A stretch of 64,000 nucleotides of DNA from assembly GCA_963765935.1 (NCBI GenBank), contig CAVXXX010000001.1, forward strand, positions 1,364,001 to 1,428,000, read 5' to 3'. The notes below the pieces were generated by a model, which did no database searches, had not been told where the DNA came from, and saw nothing but the letters and a program-made list of their open reading frames with translations. The DNA comes from JAMXLG01 sp963765935. Its GTDB lineage: Bacteria; Vulcanimicrobiota; Vulcanimicrobiia; Vulcanimicrobiales; Vulcanimicrobiaceae. Position 1 is the first letter of the stretch; the number at the start of each line of letters is the position of its first letter. Positions 1 through 8,368 of the stretch are shown here, one piece after another. The translations under genes and the position numbers were made by a program.

Positions 1-1
1 C

Positions 2-70
2 GCAACCAAACCGAAAGCCGCGGATGCAACGAAGCTCGTCGTCATCACACCGTACGTCAAGACACAATAA
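2..70 (+). CDS. C-terminal end of an upstream gene (partial)
   Basis: An open frame enters from the left window edge and ends in TAA at 68-70, two bases before the ATG of the next gene. The 22 visible residues (ending ITPYVKTQ) are too few to assign a family. The tight spacing to the next start is what suggests this is the true 3' end of a co-transcribed gene rather than a chance open frame. Confidence 0.45.
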   Translation, partial: ATKPKAADATKLVVITPYVKTQ

Positions 71-72
71 CG

Positions 73-468
73 ATGCTTCTTACCGATGGAAGCGCGCTGA
101 GCGGGTGGGCGTCGATTGCGGCAATCGTACTCGCGCTTGCCATAGGCGTTGGCCTGCGGCGGTTCAAACACGCGCCGCCGCTCGTCCGGCGGATGCGTCC
201 ACACTACGTCCTCGGATATGCCGCACTCGCGTTCGCCTGCATGCACGTCTTCTTCGCGATGGGATTGATGCGCGAAACTCCGGGTGCCGGAATACGGATT
301 GCCACCGTCGCGTTGATCGCGCTCGGCGCGCAAACGTTCGTCGGCGCGAGCTTACAAGATCCGGGCGGTTACCGGCGGCCGCTGCGCACGTGGCACCTTT
401 CGATGATCGCCATCCTTGCCCTCACGCTCGCCGTGCACGTCACGGTAAACGGCGGCTTCGCGCTGTAG
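73..468 (+). CDS. Small four-helix membrane protein, possible di-heme cytochrome b
   Basis: A 131-aa protein with about four hydrophobic segments (near residues 12-28, 45-65, 75-92 and 105-125). Two histidine pairs, each 14 residues apart, sit in the second and fourth helices: H44/H58 and H108/H122. This spacing is what one expects for bis-histidine ligation of two stacked b hemes in a four-helix bundle, as in cytochrome b561 or ferric-reductase-like proteins. Family assignment is inference, since I do not recognise a specific Pfam signature. It follows the partial upstream gene by 2 bp, so they are probably one operon, and its 3' end overlaps the convergent PadR gene by 29 bp. Heme genes follow further right, which fits loosely. 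Confidence 0.7.
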   Translation: MLLTDGSALSGWASIAAIVLALAIGVGLRRFKHAPPLVRRMRPHYVLGYAALAFACMHVFFAMGLMRETPGAGIRIATVALIALGAQTFVGASLQDPGGYRRPLRTWHLSMIAILALTLAVHVTVNGGFAL

Positions 469-1036
469 CTTCGTCGTCGGAGATCCACTCCGGCTTCCAC
501 TTTCCATTACGCAGATTCGAGATCGCCGTTTTCGTCCACGCAATATCCGCTTGCACTTTACTCGTCGCATGCGTCATGGCCAGCAGCGCGGCGCCGCTGC
601 GCTCTTCCGGCTTCCCGTAGAGCCGTACGAGCCGCTTTTCATGAGCGGCGAGTGCGGCGAGACGGTCCGTCAAAAACGTGCGCGCGCGATCCCGTGAAAA
701 CTGTCCGAGAAGAACGCACGCCACTTCGAACGTCGCATCGGGAATTTGCGGATCGTTGAAGACCGATGCGATTACCGTATCAAACCGCCGGCGTCCGCTT
801 GGTGCCAGAAGATAGACGGTTTTCGTCTTCCGCGGACCGCGCGTGGCCGTTTCGGAGCGAGCGATAACCATGCCGCGCTGCTCGAGCTGCGCAAGCTGTT
901 CGTAGATGTTGCCGCGCGCAAGCGCGCGATAGAGGGGGCCGTGCATTTTCACCGCACGCGTGATGTCGTATGCGGAGAGTGGACCTCGCCGCAGAATGCC
1001 GAGGATTAGGAGTTCGCGTCCGGCATCAAGTGCCAT
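440..1036 (-). CDS. PadR family transcriptional regulator
   Basis: A 198-aa protein. Residues about 8-85 form the PadR winged helix: LLILGILRRGPLSAYDI, then a recognition helix around GNIYEQLAQLEQRGMV, then a wing carrying KTKTVYLL. The C-terminal half is helical with a stretch rich in charged residues, as in longer PadR members where it mediates dimerisation. PadR proteins repress nearby membrane or efflux genes in response to small ligands. The start codon overlaps the end of the upstream glycosyltransferase gene by 11 bp, so the two are likely co-transcribed. The effector and targets cannot be read from the sequence. Confidence 0.85.
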   Translation of the reverse strand: MALDAGRELLILGILRRGPLSAYDITRAVKMHGPLYRALARGNIYEQLAQLEQRGMVIARSETATRGPRKTKTVYLLAPSGRRRFDTVIASVFNDPQIPDATFEVACVLLGQFSRDRARTFLTDRLAALAAHEKRLVRLYGKPEERSGAALLAMTHATSKVQADIAWTKTAISNLRNGKWKPEWISDDEATARSRRLP

Positions 1037-2678
1037 TGCACGCAGGACCGTCGATTAAAAAGAGCGCGCCGCTGCCGTTGGTATGAATGAGCGTGCGCGA
1101 ACGCCCATACGTCGGATGAAGGTCGGGCCGGTCTTTGGGTGCGACCAGCCACACGCGCTCGTGCGTACAGATCACGCTACGCGCGGGCTGTCCTTCATCG
1201 CCTGTTTGCGATCCCGGCGGCGCGAGCGCGTACAGCGGCGGCATCGTATAGAACAACAGCGCATTTGCTCCGCGAAAGCTCTGAATCGCAACGATATCGC
1301 CTGGTTTACGCCGCGCATCGATGATCCGCGCAAAGTCGGGAACCGGTTTGAACTGCTCGGCGTGAGGCAATGCCACGATCGCGAGAATGTCGACCGCAAT
1401 GAGCGTCGCGGCGCCGAGTGCGTACGGCGCGAACGCAATGGTCGAACGGCGAAGGAGCAACGCGGTCGTTATCAGCGAGCCGATAAAAACAGAAAGGCCC
1501 ATTTCCATCAAATCCGGCGCAACGGTAAGCGCGGACGCCGTCAATTTGTTGTCGCGGACAAAGAGCATAATCGCGATCGCGCACATACCGATGAAGATCG
1601 GAACGGTCGCGGCAGACACGACGATCGAGCGGCTTGCGCCCTTACGCAGGACCGCATCGAAGTACAGCGCCACCATCAACGCGAGCGCGGGGCATTCGAG
1701 CGCGATATAGTTCGGGAGTTTCGTCTTCGCCAAACTGAAGAACACGAACGGCACGATGATCCACGTGAACGCTAGGCGCCAGAGGCGCGCGAGATTGTTC
1801 GGCGTTGCCGGCGAGCGCAACGCTCGCACACCGTAGACAATAGACATCGGCAGAAACGCGACCCACGGAAAGAACCCGAGAATTACGACCGGGACATAAT
1901 ACCAAATCGGTCCTGCCTGATTTTCGATGACGCCCGTGTACCGCCCGACCGTATAATGGCCGATCAACTGCATCAGCGCCGGTATTCCGGAATGAACACC
2001 GATTGCAATCAACCATGGTGCGACGACGATCGCGTACGCGAGTATTCCGCTCGCCCAACCGCGCGCGGTCGGAAGATGCGTCGGTTCCGCCCGCCGGTTC
2101 CACAACACAAACGGAACGATCACGAGCAGCGCGACAACGGGCGCGACCGGGCCTTTCGCGAGAAATCCGAACCCGGCTGCGATCCATCCATAGACGAAGT
2201 AACGGTCGCGCCCCGTTTCCAGCGAACGGAACCACCAAAACACCGTCAACGCAATGGCGAGATCGAGCAGCGCATCCATGATCGCAAGGCGCCCGATCAC
2301 CGCTTGCATCAAACAGCTGGACAGAACGATGCTCGCATAAATGCCGATGCGCGTGCCCGCCTGACGGGAAACGGCGTAGCCGGTCATCGCGCCCATGAGA
2401 ATTGTCGCGATCGCAGAAGGCAGGCGCAGCGCAAACGCCGAGAGCCCGAAAGCTTTGACGAACAGCGCGGCGATCCAAAAGTAGAGCGGCGGCTGCACGA
2501 ACCACGGGGCGGTGTTGAGATGCATCACCACCCAGTCATGCGTAAGGAGCACCTCACGAGCGACCTCCCCGTAGGCGGTTTCACTATTGTCCCAAAGCGT
2601 TCCGACGCCAAGGCCGGGGAGCGTGATAAGCGCGGCGATAATGGCACCGACAAAAGCCGCACGCGCGGGTCTCTCCAT
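1026..2678 (-). CDS. ArnT/PMT-like membrane glycosyltransferase (GT39/GT83 clan)
   Basis: A 550-aa polytopic inner-membrane protein with about 11-12 hydrophobic segments. The first periplasmic loop carries the motif LWDNSETAYGEVARE, with the acidic residues typical of the GT-C fold (ArnT, dolichyl-phosphate-mannose mannosyltransferases), followed by the conserved PPLYFW segment. These enzymes move a sugar from a polyprenyl-phosphate carrier to lipid A, a protein or another lipid. The soluble C-terminal part (after about residue 440) is where ArnT relatives have a periplasmic domain. It is transcribed away from the tetrapyrrole cluster, with only 49 bp between the divergent starts. The acceptor is unknown. 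Confidence 0.85.
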   Translation of the reverse strand: MERPARAAFVGAIIAALITLPGLGVGTLWDNSETAYGEVAREVLLTHDWVVMHLNTAPWFVQPPLYFWIAALFVKAFGLSAFALRLPSAIATILMGAMTGYAVSRQAGTRIGIYASIVLSSCLMQAVIGRLAIMDALLDLAIALTVFWWFRSLETGRDRYFVYGWIAAGFGFLAKGPVAPVVALLVIVPFVLWNRRAEPTHLPTARGWASGILAYAIVVAPWLIAIGVHSGIPALMQLIGHYTVGRYTGVIENQAGPIWYYVPVVILGFFPWVAFLPMSIVYGVRALRSPATPNNLARLWRLAFTWIIVPFVFFSLAKTKLPNYIALECPALALMVALYFDAVLRKGASRSIVVSAATVPIFIGMCAIAIMLFVRDNKLTASALTVAPDLMEMGLSVFIGSLITTALLLRRSTIAFAPYALGAATLIAVDILAIVALPHAEQFKPVPDFARIIDARRKPGDIVAIQSFRGANALLFYTMPPLYALAPPGSQTGDEGQPARSVICTHERVWLVAPKDRPDLHPTYGRSRTLIHTNGSGALFLIDGPACNGT

Positions 2679-2727
2679 ATAGCCGGACGGTGTTTGGCAC
2701 CACTATGCTGAATTCATCCGAACGTCC

Positions 2728-4617
2728 ATGCTCCCGATTGCCTTGCGCTGTGATGGCCGCCGCGCGCTTGTCGTTGGCGGTGGAGATGTCGCCCTGCGCA
2801 AAGCGGAAACGCTTCTTGACGCCGGCTTGATGCTTCACGTGGTCGCGCCGTCGATCGACGTGCGCTTACGCACGCTTGTTGAGGTCCGCGGCGGCCACTG
2901 TATCGAGCGCCCATACGCATCGGACGATCTCGATGGCATCGATCTGGTCATCGCTGCGACAAACGACGATGCCGTCAATGCGGCGGTCATCGCCGATGCA
3001 CGCGCCGCACGCATTCTCTCGAGCGACGCCGGCGATGCGAATCGCGGCGACTTCACGATGCAGGCAACGGTTCGCGTCGGCGACTTGACGTTCAGCATCG
3101 ATTCGGGTGGCAGCACGCCGGCATTCTCCAAACGCCTTGCGCGCGAAGTGAGCGAACGTTTCGGACCCGAATACGACGCGGCCGCACGCACGCTCGCACG
3201 GATGCGAACGTATGCACGCGTGGTGCTCGAGCGCGATGAACGCGCCGCCGTCATGCGCCTCATGGCGGAGCGCCCGATCGACGAACTCGCCGCAATGAAC
3301 CCCATCGAAGCCGAGCACGTGCTCGAAGAAGCGATTGCGCGCATGCGAACCGGAGAATTGCATACGGAAACGCACAGCGTCATCTGTGCAACGCGCGGGA
3401 GCGCGCTTGCAATGGCGCAAAGCCGCTACGTTGCCGCGCGTCTCGCCGAACGCGGCGTAGCGACGACGATGCTGAACGTAACAACGACCGGCGATCGCGT
3501 GCAGGATCGCCCGATCGCGGCAATCGGCAGCGAGAACGTTTGGGTCAAAGAATTAGAACTCGCGTTGCGTGACGGCCGGGCGACCTACGCCGTCCATTCA
3601 TGCAAGGATCTTCCCGGCGTTCTTCCATCGGACATGATGCTCGCTGCAATTTCCGAGCGCGAAGATCCGCGCGACGCATTCTGCAGCGAACGATTCGCGC
3701 GCTTCGAAGATCTTCCGAGCGGAGCAATCGTCGGGACGTCGAGCCTGCGGCGCCGCGCATTACTCCAAGCGCAGCGCCCCGATCTTCGCTACGAGGACGT
3801 ACGCGGAAACGTGGATACGCGTTTGCGTAAACTTCGTGAGGGTCACTATGACGCCATCGTCCTTGCGATGGCGGGTCTAAATCGTTTGAACGTACGGGCG
3901 ACGCACACGGTGCCGTTTGCCTGCGATGTCATCGTGCCCGCAGTCGGTCAAGGTGCGCTCGCCGTGGAAACGCTCGTGGCAAACGAAACCCTCGCCGCCC
4001 AGCTTCGTGAAGCCGTCAACGACGCAGATTCCGAAACCTGCGTCGTCGCTGAGCGGGCTGCGTTGCGCGAGCTGCGCGCAGGCTGTAACGCTCCCTTGGG
4101 CATCCATGCGCGCATCATCGACGGACGCTTGATTGTCGACGGCGCCTATGCACTCGTGGATCGCAACGAGATTCTTCGGGAACGCGTGACGAGCAACGCA
4201 TCGCTGCGCGACGCACGCGGTGCCGGCATCGAACTTGCACGCGTGTTGACGCAAGCGCTCGAACGCGCGCGCCCGAAACTTGTCGTGTTGCCGCGCACGC
4301 AGGATCGTCCGAGCCAAATTGCGGCTGAGCTGCGCGTACGCGGCGTCGAAGTGGTCGAAGTTCGCGCAGGCGAATATGGACCGGATCCACAAGAGCGCGT
4401 GCCCGATTTACTCGTGTTCCCGTCGAGCGGATCGGTCGATGCGGCGCGAGAGTATCTGCAGCTGTTGCGGCGCTACGAGCGCCGTCCGCGCGTTGCTGCG
4501 ATGGGACCGCAGTCCGGTGCCGCCGCACGCGAAGCGGGCTTTGAACCCGACCTCGTTTCCGGCGAAGCCTCGATCGATGCATTCGTCGCCATGATTGCGG
4601 AGCACCTCGACCAGTGA
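2728..4617 (+). CDS. hemC: Fusion: precorrin-2 dehydrogenase (Met8/CysG-N) - porphobilinogen deaminase (HemC) - partial HemD
   Basis: A 629-aa multidomain protein. Residues 1 to about 205 match the NAD-binding siroheme synthase region (ALVVGGGDVALRKAE, then IAATNDDAVN), which oxidises precorrin-2 to sirohydrochlorin. Residues about 218-515 are porphobilinogen deaminase (CATRGSALAMAQSRY), including the dipyrromethane-cofactor cysteine Cys453 in RAGCNAPLG; this makes hydroxymethylbilane from four porphobilinogens. Residues about 515-629 resemble uroporphyrinogen-III synthase (VVLPRTQDRPSQIAAEL, then AAMGPQSGAAAREAGFEPD) but are less than half the usual 250 residues. A complete HemD exists at 9701-11218, so the tail here may be vestigial or structural. 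It overlaps hemB by 4 bp (ATGA), indicating translational coupling. Confidence 0.92.
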   Translation: MLPIALRCDGRRALVVGGGDVALRKAETLLDAGLMLHVVAPSIDVRLRTLVEVRGGHCIERPYASDDLDGIDLVIAATNDDAVNAAVIADARAARILSSDAGDANRGDFTMQATVRVGDLTFSIDSGGSTPAFSKRLAREVSERFGPEYDAAARTLARMRTYARVVLERDERAAVMRLMAERPIDELAAMNPIEAEHVLEEAIARMRTGELHTETHSVICATRGSALAMAQSRYVAARLAERGVATTMLNVTTTGDRVQDRPIAAIGSENVWVKELELALRDGRATYAVHSCKDLPGVLPSDMMLAAISEREDPRDAFCSERFARFEDLPSGAIVGTSSLRRRALLQAQRPDLRYEDVRGNVDTRLRKLREGHYDAIVLAMAGLNRLNVRATHTVPFACDVIVPAVGQGALAVETLVANETLAAQLREAVNDADSETCVVAERAALRELRAGCNAPLGIHARIIDGRLIVDGAYALVDRNEILRERVTSNASLRDARGAGIELARVLTQALERARPKLVVLPRTQDRPSQIAAELRVRGVEVVEVRAGEYGPDPQERVPDLLVFPSSGSVDAAREYLQLLRRYERRPRVAAMGPQSGAAAREAGFEPDLVSGEASIDAFVAMIAEHLDQ

Positions 4618-5585
4618 ATATTCGTCCGCGCCGTCTGCGCCGTACGCCGGTGGTTCGTTCGCTCGTCCGCGAACATCACGTGCGCGTCGACCGCCTCGTG
4701 CAACCACTCTTTGTCGTCGCACGTGCGTCGGACGCCGGCCCGATCTCCTCGATGCCTGGGGTTTCCCGATTAACGGTGGACGGCGCAGTCGCCGAAGCAC
4801 GCGAGCTCTTCGCGCTCGGCGTCCGCAGCGTGCTGCTCTTCGGCATTCCGGAATTCAAAGATGCAGCCGCATCAAGCAATTACGATCCGAACGGCGTCGT
4901 GCAGCAGACAATTCACGCGGTCAAAGCGGCATTGCCCGACATGTACGTCATCGCCGACCTCTGCAACTGCGAATACACCGATCACGGCCACTGCGGAATT
5001 ATTAACGATCGCGGCGACGTCGACAATGATGCAACCGTCGCGCTGCTCGTGCGAACCGCCGTCACTTACGCGGAAGCCGGCGTCGATGTTATCGCACCCT
5101 CCGATATGATGGACGGCCGCGTCGAAGCGATTCGCACCGCCCTCGATGCGCGAAGCTTTGAAGACGTCGCGATCATGGCATATAGCGCGAAGTACGCATC
5201 GGCATTCTACGGGCCGTTCCGTGAAGCAGCCGGATCCACGCCGCAGTTCGGCGACCGCCGCACGTACCAAATGGACCCCCCGAATGCGCGAGAAGCGCTG
5301 CGTGAGATGGCGCTCGATATTGAAGAAGGCGCCGATTTCATCATGGTGAAGCCCGGCCTGCCCTATCTCGATATCGTTCGCGCCGCGCGCGAGAACTTCG
5401 ACGTGCCGATTGCCGTTTATAATGTTAGCGGTGAATATTCGATGGTGCAGGCGGCCATTGCGAACGGATGGCTCGACGGAGAACGCACGGTCGATGAGCT
5501 TCTGGTTTCATTCGTTCGAGCCGGTGCGGACGTGATTATCACATACTTTGCGAAGGAGTATGCGCAGCGCCATGGCGACCGATGA
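4614..5585 (+). CDS. hemB: Delta-aminolevulinic acid dehydratase (porphobilinogen synthase)
   Basis: A 323-aa cytoplasmic enzyme, full length for the family, condensing two 5-aminolevulinates to porphobilinogen. The metal site CNCEYTDHGHCG carries the three cysteines of the zinc-dependent class. The two active-site lysines are visible in MAYSAKYASAFYGPFR and FIMVKPGLPYLD. The conserved C-terminal region VYNVSGEYSM is present. It starts inside the stop of the HemC fusion (ATGA at 4614) and overlaps the mobA-like gene at its own 3' end, so it sits in the middle of a translationally coupled operon. Confidence 0.97.
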   Translation: MNIRPRRLRRTPVVRSLVREHHVRVDRLVQPLFVVARASDAGPISSMPGVSRLTVDGAVAEARELFALGVRSVLLFGIPEFKDAAASSNYDPNGVVQQTIHAVKAALPDMYVIADLCNCEYTDHGHCGIINDRGDVDNDATVALLVRTAVTYAEAGVDVIAPSDMMDGRVEAIRTALDARSFEDVAIMAYSAKYASAFYGPFREAAGSTPQFGDRRTYQMDPPNAREALREMALDIEEGADFIMVKPGLPYLDIVRAARENFDVPIAVYNVSGEYSMVQAAIANGWLDGERTVDELLVSFVRAGADVIITYFAKEYAQRHGDR

Positions 5586-6135
5586 TGTAACGACCGTGAT
5601 CCTCGCCGGTGGACGCGCAACGCGTTTTCCGGGCAAGTTGGAACGCGACGTCTGCGGAGAACCGCTCCTTTCGCGCGTGTACCATCAGTTGCGTGGCGCT
5701 GCGCCGGTCGTGATTGCCGGAGCGGGCACGTTCTCACCGAAACTCGATGCCGCGCTCGACTGTCCGCTCATCGTCGACCGTTGGCCCGGACGCGGACCGC
5801 TCGCGGGATTGCTTTCAGCGTGCAGTGAGCTCACGTCGCCGTGGATATTTGCCGTTGCGGGCGATGCGCCGCATGTCACGCCGCTCGTGCTGCAAACGCT
5901 GCTCGAAGCACGTCAGGATCACGATGAAGCCGTCGTGAGCGAACACGGCGGCCTGCTCGAGCCCCTTGCATCACTGTATCGTCGTGAAGCCCTCGAACGC
6001 GAAGGCCAGGACGTGTTGCATGGCGGCAACGCCTCGATGCACGCCCTCATCGACCGCCTCAAACTGCGGCGCGTCCCGATGCCTGCCGATTATTTTCTCA
6101 ACATCAACACCGCCGCGGATTTAGGGAGAGGCTGA
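5572..6135 (+). CDS. mobA: Molybdenum cofactor guanylyltransferase-like NTP transferase (MobA)
   Basis: A 187-aa nucleotidyltransferase. The N-terminal LAGGRATRFPGKLER follows the LAGGxSxRMGxxK pattern, and FAVAGDAPHV matches the metal-binding GDxP loop. MobA adds GMP to molybdopterin to form the bis-MGD cofactor; a formate dehydrogenase needing bis-MGD is encoded in this window (36789-40010), which supports the reading. I chose ATG 5572 because AAGGAG lies at 5553-5558; ATG 5560 and TTG 5548 are in frame but badly spaced. The last residues (after NINTAAD) and the stop codon lie inside the left arm of the 6122-6399 palindromic element, so the element probably rewrote the C-terminus. MobA versus a related NTP transferase cannot be proven here. 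Confidence 0.8.
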   Translation: MATDDVTTVILAGGRATRFPGKLERDVCGEPLLSRVYHQLRGAAPVVIAGAGTFSPKLDAALDCPLIVDRWPGRGPLAGLLSACSELTSPWIFAVAGDAPHVTPLVLQTLLEARQDHDEAVVSEHGGLLEPLASLYRREALEREGQDVLHGGNASMHALIDRLKLRRVPMPADYFLNINTAADLGRG

Positions 6136-6399
6136 AGAAGTGGCACGCCGACTGCAAATCTTTTTTTGGGTGAGATCGAGGCGCGAGGAGGGAGCATATC
6201 CTCTGCGATATGTGACCGACGCAGCAACGAAGAGCTCGCCCAAAAAAAGCTTTGCCCTTCGGGTTTTGGCGGCACACCCCGATCTGCCGCTTCAGCCGCG
6301 CGGTCACATCCCACAGAGGGGATGCTCGCGCGCGGCTTCATTGCATCTCGGGGTGTGGCGCCAAAACAGTCGGCGCGCCACTTCTTCAGCCTCTCCCTA
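6122..6399. repeat. 278-bp palindromic element with nested hairpins (MITE-like or structured RNA)
   Basis: The two ends, 6122-6154 and 6367-6399, are inverted copies of each other over 33 bp with one mismatch (A6145 against C6376). Inside are two further hairpins. Arm 6160-6174 pairs with 6235-6249 (15 bp, one G-U), and arm 6263-6282 pairs with 6348-6367 (19 of 20). Smaller stem-loops cap each one: 6195-6200/6207-6212, 6295-6302/6329-6336 and 6307-6312/6319-6324. The ends are flanked by TA on both sides, the target duplication of IS630/Tc1-like elements. It contains no credible gene. It carries the mobA stop codon and ends 20 bp before hemL. The hemL ribosome-binding site lies outside it. Confidence 0.85.
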
Positions 6400-6418
6400 T
6401 GCGGCACAAAGGTAATAC

Positions 6419-7726
6419 GTGAAGTTCGAACGTTCAATCTCCGGTTTTGCGCGCGCCAAAAACGTCATTCCGGGCGGTGTAAATTCATCGGTGCGCGCGT
6501 TTAAAGCCGTCGGCGGTTCTCCCATTTTTATGAAGAGCGGCGCGGGGGCGACGATTACGGACCTCGATGACAACGAGTTCATCGACTACGTGCTTTCGTG
6601 GGGGCCGTTGATTCTCGGACACGCGCATCCGGCGGTCGTGAAAGCAATTCAGAATGCCGCAGCGCGTGGAAGTTCGTTCGGTACTCCGACCGAAGCCGAA
6701 AGTGAACTCGCCGAACTGATCGTTGCGATGGTTCCGAGCGTCGAACGCGTGCGCTTTACGTCAAGCGGAACCGAAGCGACGATGAATGCAATTCGCCTCG
6801 CGCGCGGCTACACGCGCCGCGATCGCATCGTTAAATTCGCGGGTTGTTATCACGGCGCCGCGGATGCATTTCTCATCTCTGCCGGATCGAGCGCGCTCAC
6901 ACTCGGCGTTCCCAACTCACCGGGCGTTCCGCGAAGCACCGCTTCAGAGACGATCGTCGTTCCGTTCAACGACGCGGCGGCACTACGCGAAGCATTCGAA
7001 CGGCACGGCGACGAGATTGCCGGCGTCATCATCGAGCCGTATGTCGGGAACATGGGCCTCGTTCTTCCCGAAGATGATTATCTGCAACGGGTACGCGAGG
7101 TATGCACCGAGCATCGCGCGCTTTTGATCTTCGATGAAGTGATGACCGGTTTTCGCGTCGCGCGCGGCGGCGTGCAAGAACGCACCGGCATCATGCCCGA
7201 TCTCACGACGCTCGGCAAAGTCATTGGCGGCGGCCTTCCGGTAGGCGCATTCGGCGGACGCGCCGACATTATGAACTACCTCACGCCGGAAGGACCGGTG
7301 TTCCACGCAGGCACGCTTTCAGGAAATCCGCTCGCCATGGCGGCGGGCATCGCGACACTGAAGTTCGTCCGCGACGACAACACGCTGTACGATCGCCTCG
7401 AAGTGCTCACGAAACTGCTCACCGACGGCCTTCGGGAGATCTTCTCGAAGCACGGGATCCCGCATACAACGGCATACGCGGGATCGATGTTCGGATTTTT
7501 CTTTACCGACGGACCCGTGCGCGACTTGGAAAGTGCCATGAAGTCGGACACGGCACTCTACGCGAAGTACTTCCATGCAATGCTCGAACGCGGGATCTAC
7601 CTGGCTCCATCCCAATTCGAAGCCGGCTTTGTGTCGAGCGCCCATACCACCCGCGATATCGAGCGCACGCTTGCCGCCGCGGACGCGAGCCTCTCGGAAA
7701 TCAGCGCGAGGGTCGGCAGTTTATAA
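6419..7726 (+). CDS. hemL: Glutamate-1-semialdehyde 2,1-aminomutase
   Basis: A 435-aa PLP enzyme converting glutamate-1-semialdehyde to 5-aminolevulinate, the step after HemA. Visible motifs are IPGGVNSSVRAFK near the N-terminus, the gating loop ARGSSFGTPTEAE, the substrate region VRFTSSGTEATMNAIRLAR, and the PLP lysine in LGKVIGGGLPVGAFGG. GTG 6419 is chosen because AAAGG at 6408-6412 is correctly spaced. The gene begins just past the palindromic element at 6122-6399 and ends immediately before the rex ATG. With hemA it completes the C5 pathway of tetrapyrrole synthesis. Confidence 0.97.
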   Translation: MKFERSISGFARAKNVIPGGVNSSVRAFKAVGGSPIFMKSGAGATITDLDDNEFIDYVLSWGPLILGHAHPAVVKAIQNAAARGSSFGTPTEAESELAELIVAMVPSVERVRFTSSGTEATMNAIRLARGYTRRDRIVKFAGCYHGAADAFLISAGSSALTLGVPNSPGVPRSTASETIVVPFNDAAALREAFERHGDEIAGVIIEPYVGNMGLVLPEDDYLQRVREVCTEHRALLIFDEVMTGFRVARGGVQERTGIMPDLTTLGKVIGGGLPVGAFGGRADIMNYLTPEGPVFHAGTLSGNPLAMAAGIATLKFVRDDNTLYDRLEVLTKLLTDGLREIFSKHGIPHTTAYAGSMFGFFFTDGPVRDLESAMKSDTALYAKYFHAMLERGIYLAPSQFEAGFVSSAHTTRDIERTLAAADASLSEISARVGSL

Positions 7727-8368
7727 ATGATCGACCCGGCCATCCCGCGCCTCTACGCCTATTATCGCGCGCTGCGCGAGGCCCGGGCGGCTGGGAAGTC
7801 CACGATTACCTCGCATGGGCTGGCGGCGCTGCTTGGGCATACGATTACGAGCACCCAGATTCGAAAGGATCTCTCGGCCCTCGGTGCCTTGGGCCGCCGC
7901 GGCCAGGGCTATGCGATTAATCCGCTTGTGGAGCAGCTCGCCTGGGTTCTAGGATTGGAGCACGATTGGCGCGTCGCGATCGTGGGCTTCGGCTACTTAG
8001 GTCATGCTCTCGCAACCTTCATCACTTCAAGAGAATCTCGGTTTAAGATTGCGGCGATCTTTGACCGCGCATCCGACGTCATCGGAACGGCGTGGCAGGG
8101 TATCGTTGTATCGGACATCACGGACATGGAACGCATCGTGCAGGACGCCGGCTGCAATATCGGCGTGATCGCAGTCCCCGCTGCTGCAGCGCAAGCGAGC
8201 GCGCAGCGTTTAGCGTCCGCAGGTGTCCGCGCAATTCTCAACTTTGCACCGACGACGTTGCACGTACGAGCACCCGTCATTGTGCGCAATATCGATCTCG
8301 CGGGTGAAATGTCGATTCTCACGCAAAGGCTCACCGCAATGGATTCCATCGACGAGGCGCAAGCGTAG
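7727..8368 (+). CDS. rex: Redox-sensing transcriptional repressor Rex
   Basis: A 213-aa dimeric repressor that releases DNA when NADH/NAD+ rises. The N-terminal winged helix (SHGLAALLGHTITSTQIRKDLSALG) matches the Rex pattern in which an IRKDL segment forms the recognition helix. A Rossmann domain follows with VAIVGFGYLGHAL, then the Rex-typical acidic residue in AAIFDRASDVIGT. It starts directly after the hemL stop with no gap and its TAG overlaps the hemA GTG. Location inside a heme operon suggests redox control of tetrapyrrole supply. I did not find a clear Rex operator upstream of the cluster, so the target is inference. Confidence 0.93.
   Translation: MIDPAIPRLYAYYRALREARAAGKSTITSHGLAALLGHTITSTQIRKDLSALGALGRRGQGYAINPLVEQLAWVLGLEHDWRVAIVGFGYLGHALATFITSRESRFKIAAIFDRASDVIGTAWQGIVVSDITDMERIVQDAGCNIGVIAVPAAAAQASAQRLASAGVRAILNFAPTTLHVRAPVIVRNIDLAGEMSILTQRLTAMDSIDEAQA

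Noticed and set aside
6122..6399. Rho-independent terminator or hemL riboswitch
   Set aside because: No T-run follows either hairpin or the outer stem, and the hemL ribosome-binding site at 6408-6412 is outside the fold, so neither a standard terminator nor translation-blocking structure is supported.
6140..6504. Two long open frames over the palindromic element
   Set aside because: They arise from the inverted repeats; their peptides have no family features, no ribosome-binding site and overlap hemL.
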